DNA of 15,777 nucleotides. Origin: DATLCI01 sp046714215 (GTDB lineage: Bacteria > Acidobacteriota > Terriglobia > Terriglobales > Acidobacteriaceae). Shown here piece after piece: positions 1-6,118 of this stretch; within the stretch, counting starts at the first letter, position 1, and each line of letters begins with the position of its first letter. The notes below the pieces were generated by a model. The model did no database searches. It saw nothing but the letters and a program-made list of their open reading frames with translations, and was not told the DNA's origin. Position numbers and translations under genes: made by a program. The stretch covers positions 1-15,777 of the forward strand of contig JBKKBM010000018.1 of assembly GCA_046714215.1 (NCBI GenBank). Direction: 5' to 3'.

Positions 1-1
1 G

Positions 2-283
2 GCAAAGATTTTTGGACTCTACCCGCGCAAGGGGACAATTGCCGTCGGCAGCGACGCAGACATCGTCGTCTTCGATCCCAACCGCGAGCACACCATCAGC
101 GCCAAAACGCACCACATGCGGGTGGACTACTCCATGTTTGAGGGACTCAAGGTCAAGGGCATGCCGGATGTAGTGCTCTCGCGCGGGCGCATTCTGGTTG
201 ACGGCGATCAGTTCCTCGGGAAAGCCGGCAGGGGAGAGTTCCTGAAGCGCGGAACGTACGGGGCGAGCAAGGCGGCGCTGTAA
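2..283 (+). CDS. hydA: Dihydropyrimidinase / D-hydantoinase, C-terminal part (5' end outside window)
   Basis: Reading frame 2 is open from the window edge to a TAA at 281-283 and gives 93 C-terminal residues. Near its start is AKIFGLYPRKGTIAVGSDAD, followed by IVVFDP, then ISAKTHHMRVDYSMFEG and a late GR-x-LVDG segment. This is the characteristic tail of dihydropyrimidinases: the KG-x-I-x-x-GSDAD-hVhhDP strand pair and the H-x-x-x-DYSxFEG loop. The family is a cytoplasmic Zn-dependent cyclic amidohydrolase that opens dihydrouracil/dihydrothymine to N-carbamoyl-beta-amino acids. The active-site region lies upstream, outside the window, so activity cannot be judged. An allantoinase or other hydantoinase is less likely given the DYSMFEG segment. 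The gene converges with the minus-strand hypothetical gene with one base between the stops, so there is no room for a separate terminator. The nearby semialdehyde dehydrogenase supports a pyrimidine-degradation role. Confidence 0.9.
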   Translation, partial: AKIFGLYPRKGTIAVGSDADIVVFDPNREHTISAKTHHMRVDYSMFEGLKVKGMPDVVLSRGRILVDGDQFLGKAGRGEFLKRGTYGASKAAL

Positions 284-284
284 G

Positions 285-851
285 TCACAGGAACTTCATG
301 GCGCATCCGCGATCGCGAAGCCCCCAGAACCCGTTCTTTTTCTTGAGGACGGCGATACCGTTCATCGCACACGATGGGCCGCACGAGGTCAGGTAATGGA
401 TGACGGCGTATTCGCGCGCTTTGTCAAAGACGATGTTCGACAACAACACCGGCGCCCACTTGCTTTTTGCCGTCATAGCGAATTCCTCTTCGCCTGTGTT
501 CCGTTGATGTAACTTCACCATCAGCTTCTTGGCATCCGCCTCCTGAAACTCCCCCAAGGGAGCTTCTTGTTCTTCAAACTCCATGCTCGCGAGGCACGGC
601 TTCTCCTTCAGATCCTGCGCAGTCAGCCGGTACTTGGTTCTACCCAGGAGGAGAGCGGATCGCGGCCGCCCGAAGTTTCGTTCGAGGTAATAGGCATGGG
701 AATCAAGGAAGGACTTGTAGACCGCAAACTGTTCTTTCGTGAGTGTGGAGCCACTCCGAGCTTCCTTCCCTTGCCTTGCGACTGTACCGGCCTCAATTGC
801 GAGTGTCAGTATGGCAACAGCCAAAAGAAAGCAGTACCCTCGTTTCCTCAT
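285..851 (-). CDS. Small secreted hypothetical protein with a C-terminal Cys motif
   Basis: The gene encodes 188 residues. The N-terminus (MRKRGYCFLLAVAILTLAIEAGT) is a good signal peptide: positive n-region, hydrophobic core, small residues near position 22. The mature part is charged and mixed. The C-terminus has a compact pattern, a YAVIHYLTSCGPSCAMNG strand followed by LKKKNGFW and ending GCAMKFL, with three cysteines (SC-G-P-SC, then GC) that could form a disulfide or bind metal outside the cytoplasm. I do not recognise a named family. Similar short exported proteins with a C-x-x-x-C then 'hLxKKxGxW' strand occur in environmental bacteria, but that is a memory-level impression. The ATG lies 6 bases after the stop of the aldehyde dehydrogenase gene, so the two are probably co-transcribed and translationally coupled. 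No strong Shine-Dalgarno sits at normal spacing. Confidence 0.75.
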   Translation of the reverse strand: MRKRGYCFLLAVAILTLAIEAGTVARQGKEARSGSTLTKEQFAVYKSFLDSHAYYLERNFGRPRSALLLGRTKYRLTAQDLKEKPCLASMEFEEQEAPLGEFQEADAKKLMVKLHQRNTGEEEFAMTAKSKWAPVLLSNIVFDKAREYAVIHYLTSCGPSCAMNGIAVLKKKNGFWGLRDRGCAMKFL

Positions 852-857
852 CAGGCG

Positions 858-2339
858 TTACGACCACCTTTGCGTGACTACTTTCGTCTCCGTGTAGAAG
901 CGGACTGCGTCTTTGCCCAGCGCGTGCAGATCGCCGTAGAACGAGCCTTTCCATCCCGAGAAGGGGAAGATCGCGACCGGAGCGGGCACGCCGATATTGA
1001 TCCCCAACATCCCCGCTTGAACATTCTCCGTAAATTCGCGCGCGGCGGCGCCGGAGCGGGTGTAGATGCTGGCGGCGTTGCCGTATTCCGAGCGGTTCAC
1101 TACTTCGAGCGCTTCGGCGAGGGTCTTAGTTCGGACCACCGATAGCACAGGGCCAAAGATCTCTTCGCGAGCGATCTTCATGTCAGGCTTTACCTGGTCG
1201 AAGAGAGTGGGGCCCAGGAAGTTGCCGCCACTGTTTTCGGGCGCGCCCTTGCGACCGTCGCGGACGAGCACGGCGCCTTCTTTCTCGCCGGCGTCGATGT
1301 AGCTCAGGACCTTCTTGCGATGTTCGCTGGAGATGAGCGGGCCCATGGTAATGCCCTTCTCGGTGCCGTTGCCCACATTCAATGCGTCGGCGGCTTGCTT
1401 CAATCCGGCGACGAACGAATCACCGATCTCACCGACGGTCACGACCATGCTGGTCGCCACGCAGCGCTCTCCGGCGCAACCATACGACGACGCGATCACG
1501 GAATCGATGGATGATTTCAGATCGGCGTCCGGCATCACGATGGAATGGTTCTTCGCTCCGCCCAGTGCCTGCACGCGCTTTCCGTGCGCTGCGGCCGTGG
1601 TGTAGATGTACTTCGCCACCGTGCTCGAGCCAACGAAGCTCGCAGCGACGACTGTCGGATGCGCGAGTAGTTGATCCACCACTTCCTTGCCGCCGATGAC
1701 GACATTCAGCACGCCCTTTGGCAATCCGGCTTCACTCATCAACTCCGCCAGGCGCAGCGACGCGCGCGGAACTTTCTCAGACGGCTTCAGCACGAACGTA
1801 TTGCCGCACGCGATGGAGATGGGGAACATCCACAGCGGCACCATGAAGGGAAAATTGAAGGGCGTGATGCCCACGCACACGCCGATGGGTTTGCGGATGG
1901 TCCAGCTATCGGCGCTGGTGCCGACCGATTCCACCCCTTCGCCCATCATCAGACTGGGCGCGCCGCAGGCAAACTCAATCGCTTCGAGGCCGCGCTGGAA
2001 GCTGGCCTGCGCTTCGTCGAGCGTCTTGCCGTGCTCTTCGGTGATGAGCGCGATCAGCGCTTTGCTCTCGCGCTCCACCAACTCGCGAAAATGGAACATG
2101 ATGCGCGATCGCTGGAGCACCGGCGTCTTGCTCCATCCGGCAAAGGCGCGCGCCGCTGCGGCAACGGCTGCGTCCACATCCTGTTTTGAGCTGTACGCGA
2201 TGAGCGCGCAGGGCTCCCCGGTCGCCGGGTTCGACTGGGTGTCCACATGGGTGCCGGCGGAGGTGACGGGCTTGCCGTCGATGAATGCGGAATATGTTTT
2301 TAGATCGGCAGAGACGGCGGAGATGGATGTGGGGGTCAT
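858..2339 (-). CDS. mmsA: CoA-acylating (methyl)malonate-semialdehyde dehydrogenase
   Basis: The 493-residue protein is full length for the family. Visible ALDH motifs are ITPFNFPFMVPLWMFP (residues 158-173, oxyanion Asn162), the NAD-binding KPSEKVP (185-191), FVGSSTV (235-241), ALGGAKNH (258-265) and GCAGERC with catalytic Cys293. The general-base Glu found in hydrolytic ALDHs before LGG is Ala here (QALGGAKNH), which is the hallmark of MmsA/IolA enzymes that use CoA rather than water as acyl acceptor. The family oxidises methylmalonate or malonate semialdehyde to propionyl- or acetyl-CoA plus CO2 with NAD+. The start is well supported: GGAGG (2346-2350 on the complement) sits 6 nt before the ATG. 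Beside dihydropyrimidinase, the likely substrate is malonate semialdehyde from beta-alanine (and methylmalonate semialdehyde from thymine). A role in valine or inositol breakdown is also possible. The gene is probably co-transcribed with the small gene ending at 285. Confidence 0.93.
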   Translation of the reverse strand: MTPTSISAVSADLKTYSAFIDGKPVTSAGTHVDTQSNPATGEPCALIAYSSKQDVDAAVAAAARAFAGWSKTPVLQRSRIMFHFRELVERESKALIALITEEHGKTLDEAQASFQRGLEAIEFACGAPSLMMGEGVESVGTSADSWTIRKPIGVCVGITPFNFPFMVPLWMFPISIACGNTFVLKPSEKVPRASLRLAELMSEAGLPKGVLNVVIGGKEVVDQLLAHPTVVAASFVGSSTVAKYIYTTAAAHGKRVQALGGAKNHSIVMPDADLKSSIDSVIASSYGCAGERCVATSMVVTVGEIGDSFVAGLKQAADALNVGNGTEKGITMGPLISSEHRKKVLSYIDAGEKEGAVLVRDGRKGAPENSGGNFLGPTLFDQVKPDMKIAREEIFGPVLSVVRTKTLAEALEVVNRSEYGNAASIYTRSGAAAREFTENVQAGMLGINIGVPAPVAIFPFSGWKGSFYGDLHALGKDAVRFYTETKVVTQRWS

Positions 2340-2396
2340 AGTGGTCCTCCGAGGGATAGGGTGATTCTAAACCCAGTGCCAGCTCTTCACCCCTTA

Positions 2397-2522
2397 CCCG
2401 GCACTTCGTGCCGGGCTACTGGCAGTCGCCCTACGGGCTCAAGGCGTAGCAAGCTACGTCTCTACGAACCTCAGCGGCTAAAGCCGGCCATCAACCGCGC
2501 TTGGCGATATGGCTGAAGCCAT
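2397..2522. repeat. Palindrome-rich intergenic repeat cluster A
   Basis: The 334-base gap 2340-2673 has no convincing gene but holds consecutive short perfect inverted repeats: CCCGGCACTTCGTGCCGGG (2397-2415), GCCCTACGGGC (2428-2438), CGTAGC-AA-GCTACG (2445-2458), CGGCT-AA-AGCCG (2475-2486) and ATGGCT-GA-AGCCAT (2509-2522). The first 44 bases align with a second copy at 8356-8400. A further imperfect stem GGTTC...GAACC lies near 2566-2586. This looks like a dispersed, palindrome-based repeat family of unknown role, between the divergently transcribed mmsA and the metallopeptidase gene. Individual hairpins lack T-tracts, so they are poor terminators. Confidence 0.7.
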
Positions 2523-2673
2523 CCTTCCCAGATTGATTCCGCGAATTGATGCCGGCGTTGCGGCCGGTTCCAGCAGCCGGTGAACCACGGCCTGTAACCC
2601 GTTTTGGCCCATTTTGCAGTTATGCGAGGCCCTTTTTTCACGCGTCGCCCCATTGTGGTAGCCTCTTTCTCCC

Positions 2674-3696
2674 ATGCCTTCGTTTGAAAAAGCCCCCCCG
2701 GATGTCCGCGAATTACTCTCGAAACCTATTCGCGATCTGGGACTCAAACTGGAAGGCTCATCGGTCGAGCGATTCGTCCATCAGCTATATAAGGAACTGG
2801 GCAAAAAAGGGCTACACAAGTTTCGTCCACTCATTTATTTAAGCGATGAATGGGGATGTCCTTCGGAAGAGCCGGTCATCGGGATTCCCTTCTACCTGGC
2901 CGATCCGAAGCTGCAAAAACTCGAGCGCGAGATGAATGACCTGGAAGATGCGCGCCAGATCATGATGTACATGCGCCATGAGGCGGGACACGCTTTCAAC
3001 TACGCTTACGAGTTGTATAAGACGCCGGAATGGCGCGAGTTGTTCGGTTCCTTTCGCAAGGCGTATCGCGATAATTACAAACCCGTTCCTTTCTCGCGCA
3101 GTTTTGTGCGCCACATGGAAGGCTGGTACGCGCAGAAGCATCCGGATGAGGATTTTGCCGAGACTTTTGCCGTGTGGATGACGCCGCGCTCGAACTGGCG
3201 CAAGCGCTACAAGGGCTGGGGGGCGATGCAGAAGCTGAAGTACATGGACCGTATCGGGAAAAAGTTCGGGAACTTGGAGCCCCTGCGTCCGCAGGGCGAT
3301 ACTGACATCACGGTGGAAGACATGGAAGACACGGTGGAGCAGTTCTACACGAACCACTCTCCCGACTTGAGCGAGCCTCGCGATACGGGCGAATTGCTGC
3401 TCGACACCGATTTGCAGGACATCTTCAATGTGTCACCGCGGAAGCGCAAGGGGGTGCGTCCGGCCGGCGACCTGGTGCGCGAGCATCGCAAGCTGCTCAC
3501 CGACAAGGTGACGTATTGGACGGGCGTGCAGCGTCCGCTGATCAAGAACCTGATCGAATCGATCGAGAATCGGTCCCACGAATTGAAACTCCGCGCGGAA
3601 GTTGCATGTGAACAACAGAATCTCACCGAGTTGACCGTCTTCTGCACGGCGCTGGCCATGAATTATCTGACGCGCGGAAAGTTCGTCCAAAGTTGA
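2674..3696 (+). CDS. Putative zinc-binding metallopeptidase (Peptidase_Mx-like)
   Basis: The 340-residue protein has no signal peptide or membrane segment, so it is probably cytoplasmic. The key motif is MRHEAGHAFNYAYEL, with HEAGH at residues 102-106 (HExxH zinc site and catalytic Glu103). About 55 residues later is HPDEDFAETFAVWM, with Glu163 in AETF as the likely third zinc ligand, a gluzincin-like layout. The pattern RHExGH...WRELFG...HPxEDxAETFA resembles the 'putative zinc-binding metallopeptidase' family I know as Peptidase_Mx, but the N-terminal zinc-ribbon I would expect in some members is absent. The C-terminal third (about 215-340) is charged and helical, with DITVEDMEDTVEQFY and a basic SPRKRKG stretch. 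Its substrate is unknown. The next gene, 206 bp downstream on the same strand, is an ATP-grasp ligase, which suggests a shared peptide-like substrate. No good Shine-Dalgarno precedes the ATG; a TGGTAGCCT box at about 2656 would give a very short leader. Confidence 0.8.
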   Translation: MPSFEKAPPDVRELLSKPIRDLGLKLEGSSVERFVHQLYKELGKKGLHKFRPLIYLSDEWGCPSEEPVIGIPFYLADPKLQKLEREMNDLEDARQIMMYMRHEAGHAFNYAYELYKTPEWRELFGSFRKAYRDNYKPVPFSRSFVRHMEGWYAQKHPDEDFAETFAVWMTPRSNWRKRYKGWGAMQKLKYMDRIGKKFGNLEPLRPQGDTDITVEDMEDTVEQFYTNHSPDLSEPRDTGELLLDTDLQDIFNVSPRKRKGVRPAGDLVREHRKLLTDKVTYWTGVQRPLIKNLIESIENRSHELKLRAEVACEQQNLTELTVFCTALAMNYLTRGKFVQS

Positions 3697-3706
3697 GCAA
3701 CATATT

Positions 3707-3740
3707 CACCGCAGAGGACGCAAAGGAACGCAGAGGAAAG
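3707..3740. repeat. Short tandem-like repeat of GCAGAGGAC units
   Basis: Between the metallopeptidase and ATP-grasp genes lies GCAGAGGAC (3711-3719), GCAAAGGAAC (3720-3729) and GCAGAGGAAA (3730-3739), three near-identical 9-10-base units preceded by CACC. The run is followed by a T-rich stretch (CTTTTTTAAAAG, 3741-3752). I recognise this 'CACCGCAGAGGACGCAGAG' type of sequence as a recurrent intergenic element in environmental bacterial genomes, though I cannot confirm copy number here. No stable terminator hairpin is evident. Confidence 0.55.
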
Positions 3741-3902
3741 CTTTTTTAAAAGTAACTCGACCTCAAAGTCCCTCCAAAGCAAGCAGAAGCTCTCCTCCGA
3801 ATCGCGCTGAGCAAACTCCCTTGAGTTGTCAGCTGGATTGCCCACCCCGTTTCTTTCTGGATTTCCGCATCAAATCAAGTCAGAATAGGCACAGCCACAC
3901 TT

Positions 3903-4958
3903 ATGAGTCCTACCAAACTCAAGATTGCCGTCTTGTACGACATCTGGGAAGAAGAACCAGAGCCGCCTCCCGTGGAGGAAGAAGCCAAGACGGGCAAGAA
4001 TGGCAAGGTTAAAAAGCGCAAGCCGAAGAAGAAGCCGAAGGAAGATCGCGAAGAGATCTTTGAAGCCCTGGAAAAGCTGGGCCATGAGCCCTTCTATCAA
4101 GTGTTGGATGGCACGCGGCAGTCGTTGATATCGATGAGCCGCTGCGGCGCCGACCTGATCTTCAACCTCACCGAATCGTATGCCGGCGATGACACCATGG
4201 ACGGCAACATCGCCGCGTACATGGACCTGTTGCGCATTCCCTACACCGGCACCGGACCGCGCGGACTTTTTCTCGGTCAGGACAAATCCGTGGCGAAGAA
4301 ACTTTTTCAGTTTCACGGCGTGCGCACCCCTATCTTCGCCACCTCCTATAAGGGCATGCTCGACCACTCGCACGACATCGAGTTCCCGCTGATCGTGAAG
4401 CCGACCAGTGAAGACGGCTCCATCGGCATTGACGGTGATTCCGTCGTCGGCAGCGTGAAGGAATTGATGGAGCGCATCCATTACATCCACGAGGAATTCG
4501 ATTCGCCCGCGCTCATCGAGGAATACATTGACGGCCGGGAGATCTATGCGGCGGTGCTGGGCAATTCGTCGCCGGAAGTTTTGCCGCTGATCGAGCTCGA
4601 CCTGTCCAAGTTGCCCAAGGGTACGCCGCGCGTCGCGGGCCAGGATGTAAAGTTCGATCGCGAGACCGATGCGTACAAGCTGACAAAATCAGCGCCGGTG
4701 GAAGACCTCGACGAAGAAGTGGTGGACAAGCTGAAAGAAACGGCGGCGCTGGCCTATAGCGCGCTGAAGTTCCGGGACTACGGACGCATCGACATGCGGC
4801 TGAATAAGAAGAAGGAAGTGTATGTGATCGAGGCGAATCCGAATCCGTGGCTGGCTAGCTCCCAGGAATTTGCCATGGCGGCGAAGAAGTCCGGGCGGAC
4901 CTATTCGCAACTTATCGGCGAGATCGTAGACGGCGCGTGGGCGCGGGCGAAGTCATAA
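3903..4958 (+). CDS. ATP-grasp ligase, D-alanine-D-alanine ligase-like, with Lys-rich insert
   Basis: The 351-residue cytoplasmic protein has an ATP-grasp fold. The N-terminal strand KIAVLYD (residues 7-13) is followed by an acidic then very lysine-rich segment (17-47, containing KVKKRKPKKKPK). Then come IFNLTES (86-92), YTGTGPRGLFLGQDKSVAKKLF (114-135), the ATP-lysine strand PLIVKPTSEDGSIGI (162-176), EEYIDGREI (206-214), RIDMR (295-299) and the Mg-binding E-A-N-P-N-P (310-315). True Ddl has a Gly-rich, Glu-containing S-x-E-x-EVS loop after the first strand that binds the first D-Ala, and E-V-N-T-x-P-G at the end. Both differ here, so cell-wall Ddl activity is unlikely. The family forms amide bonds by an acyl-phosphate intermediate. 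The substrate is unknown, probably an amino acid or peptide. It lies 206 bp after the metallopeptidase on the same strand, and no terminator is seen between them. Confidence 0.85.
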   Translation: MSPTKLKIAVLYDIWEEEPEPPPVEEEAKTGKNGKVKKRKPKKKPKEDREEIFEALEKLGHEPFYQVLDGTRQSLISMSRCGADLIFNLTESYAGDDTMDGNIAAYMDLLRIPYTGTGPRGLFLGQDKSVAKKLFQFHGVRTPIFATSYKGMLDHSHDIEFPLIVKPTSEDGSIGIDGDSVVGSVKELMERIHYIHEEFDSPALIEEYIDGREIYAAVLGNSSPEVLPLIELDLSKLPKGTPRVAGQDVKFDRETDAYKLTKSAPVEDLDEEVVDKLKETAALAYSALKFRDYGRIDMRLNKKKEVYVIEANPNPWLASSQEFAMAAKKSGRTYSQLIGEIVDGAWARAKS

Positions 4959-5055
4959 ACTTCGATGCCTCACATAGGCCCTACGTTCGCTACAGCACAC
5001 CTGTATGTTTGATTGGAGCGTATAGTCGCCCTAGACATCCCATACGCAACTCTGC

Positions 5056-5071
5056 CTACCTCATGGGGTAG
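5056..5071. promoter_or_regulatory. Near-perfect 16-bp palindrome upstream of the Crp/Fnr gene
   Basis: CTACCTCATGGGGTAG is its own reverse complement except for one T/G mismatch pair, centred on CATG. It lies about 55 bp before the candidate GTG start of the Crp/Fnr gene. Size and symmetry suit an operator for a dimeric regulator, possibly autoregulation. A second, weaker inverted repeat (AGGCC-N6-GGCCT, 5095-5110) sits just before the ribosome-binding site. This is inference from symmetry only. Confidence 0.4.
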
Positions 5072-5113
5072 CACCTCCTTTGCGCATCTGATGCAGGCCT
5101 AAATTGGCCTTGC

Positions 5114-5128
5114 GAAGGAGCTGCAGTG
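5114..5128 (+). promoter_or_regulatory. Strong RBS and GTG start out of frame with the Crp/Fnr body
   Basis: GAAGGAG (5114-5120) is followed after 5 bases by GTG (5126-5128). It is the only good Shine-Dalgarno near the Crp/Fnr gene, yet this GTG opens the wrong frame relative to the protein body: a +1 shift is needed near 5149-5152. Translated from this GTG, the first eight residues are MSKGPAIQ. Removing one base then gives NKILASLPKAEL, which joins smoothly to the family N-terminus. Confidence 0.6.
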
Positions 5129-5168
5129 TCCAAAGGTCCCGCAATACAAGAACAAAATACTGGCATCA

Positions 5169-5831
5169 TTGCCCAAAGCCGAACTGAACCGCTTGGCACC
5201 CCACTTGGATCCCATCGTGCTGCCGCGCCGGTTTGTGGTGCACGACAACGGAGACAAGCTACCCTACGCGTATTTTCTGGAAGAGGGTCTGGCTTCGATC
5301 GTGGTGCAACTGGAGAATGGCAGCACGGTAGAGGTGGGCGTGGTGGGCCGCGAAGGCATGGCGGGCTTGCCCATCCTGCTGGAGACGGACAGCATCCCTA
5401 ACCAGACATTCATGCAGATACCCGGCGCGGGGCACCGCATCAAGGCGAGCATCGTGCGGGAGCACTACGCGAAGCCCGGACAATTACGAACCATGCTACT
5501 GCGCTATCTGCAACTGCACTTGGTACAAGCGTCGCAGACGGCGGCGTGCAACCGGATGCATGAGGTGGAAGAGCGGATGGCGCGCTGGCTGCTGATCTGC
5601 CATGACCGCATGAGTTCGCATGAGATCTCGCTGACGCACGAGTTTCTGGCGCAGATGCTGGGGACGCGGCGCTCATCCGTGACCCTGGCGGCGGGGGCGC
5701 TGCAACGCAGCGGGCTGATCAAATACAGCCGCGGCCACGTGAGCATCCAGTACCTTGCCGGCCTAAAAGCGGCAGCCTGCGAGTGCTATCGGACCATTCA
5801 CGACGAGCAATCGCGGCTGGGGCTGATTTAG
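5169..5831 (+). CDS. Crp/Fnr-family transcriptional regulator (true 5' end probably upstream, frameshifted)
   Basis: From the TTG at 5169 the protein is 220 residues. It has an N-terminal cyclic-nucleotide-binding-like beta-roll (RRFVVHDNGDKLPYAYFLEEG, then ENGSTVEVGVVGREGMAG, residues about 20-80), a dimer helix (about 100-140) and a C-terminal winged helix with EISLTHEFLAQMLGTRRSSV as the HTH and LIKYSRGHVSI as the wing. There is no N-terminal Cys cluster, so it is not an Fe-S FNR sensor, and no obvious cAMP-binding Arg-Ser pair. The ligand is unknown. The TTG has no Shine-Dalgarno, and the frame stays open upstream to 5103 with family-like residues (KNKILAS) before the TTG. A GTG at 5126 with an excellent RBS is one base out of frame. 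I infer a one-base insertion around 5149-5152 (mutation or sequence error) or, less likely, a recoding event. The likely full gene is 5126-5831. Confidence 0.88.
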   Translation: MPKAELNRLAPHLDPIVLPRRFVVHDNGDKLPYAYFLEEGLASIVVQLENGSTVEVGVVGREGMAGLPILLETDSIPNQTFMQIPGAGHRIKASIVREHYAKPGQLRTMLLRYLQLHLVQASQTAACNRMHEVEERMARWLLICHDRMSSHEISLTHEFLAQMLGTRRSSVTLAAGALQRSGLIKYSRGHVSIQYLAGLKAAACECYRTIHDEQSRLGLI

Positions 5832-5860
5832 GTTCCGCCGGCGCTGAGCCTGCTTGTTGC

Positions 5861-5886
5861 AGAAAAGAGGCCGACCCGTGCGGCCT
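5861..5886 (-). terminator. Hairpin terminator, probably for the minus-strand small gene
   Basis: AGGCCG (5868-5873) and CGGCCT (5881-5886) form a perfect 6-bp stem with a 7-base loop. Read on the minus strand it is followed by CTTTTCT, and it begins only five bases after the stop of the small minus-strand gene. On the plus strand it lies 37 bases past the Crp/Fnr stop and lacks a T-tract, so it serves that direction poorly. Confidence 0.5.
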
Positions 5887-5890
5887 ATTC

Positions 5891-6118
5891 CTATGCCCTG
5901 CGTCTAGGCCTTATGTCAAGTGGGTTGGCTTTCTTCAGTCCCAAAGCTTCATCGGCGAGAGACAGATACCGGGCCAAGCCGGGAACTTCGGTCACGATAT
6001 CTGCGCTTAAGGGGAGCAGGCGCGGGCCTTCATCCTTGGCTTCAGGATCGTCCGACGAAATGAGAAGCGCCCTTGGAGGGATGAGCGATTTCGTCTTCTT
6101 TTTCTTTCGAGTTGGCAT
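5891..6118 (-). CDS. Small hypothetical protein with a basic N-terminus
   Basis: The ATG at 6116-6118 gives 75 residues beginning MPTRKKKKTKSLIPPRALL, then an acidic middle (SSDDPEAKDEGP), a leucine-rich part (LLPLSADIVTEVPGLARYLSLADEALGL) and a basic end (RPRRRA). A TTG at 6134-6136 would add six residues and has a better-placed AAGGGA. Neither start is certain. I favour this strand because the overlapping plus-strand frame encodes an implausible run of five phenylalanines, whereas this frame gives a balanced composition. A hairpin just after the stop fits a terminator. No family is recognised. The gene converges with the Crp/Fnr gene. It is soluble, with no signal peptide. Confidence 0.5.
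   Translation of the reverse strand: MPTRKKKKTKSLIPPRALLISSDDPEAKDEGPRLLPLSADIVTEVPGLARYLSLADEALGLKKANPLDIRPRRRA

Noticed and set aside
2397..2522. CRISPR array
   Set aside because: The palindromes differ from one another and there are no equal-length repeats with regular spacers; no cas gene is in the window.
2478..2747. 89- and 60-residue minus-strand frames over the palindromic gap
   Set aside because: They run across palindromic repeats and into the start of the metallopeptidase gene, and show no family-like sequence.
3870..4490. 206-residue minus-strand frame over the ATP-grasp gene
   Set aside because: Covers a well-supported gene; its long leucine and phenylalanine runs are the antisense of the lysine- and glutamate-rich stretches.
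3903..4958. Calling the ATP-grasp gene ddl (cell-wall D-Ala-D-Ala ligase)
   Set aside because: The N-terminal substrate loop with the catalytic Glu/Ser region and the E-V-N-T end motif of Ddl are not present.
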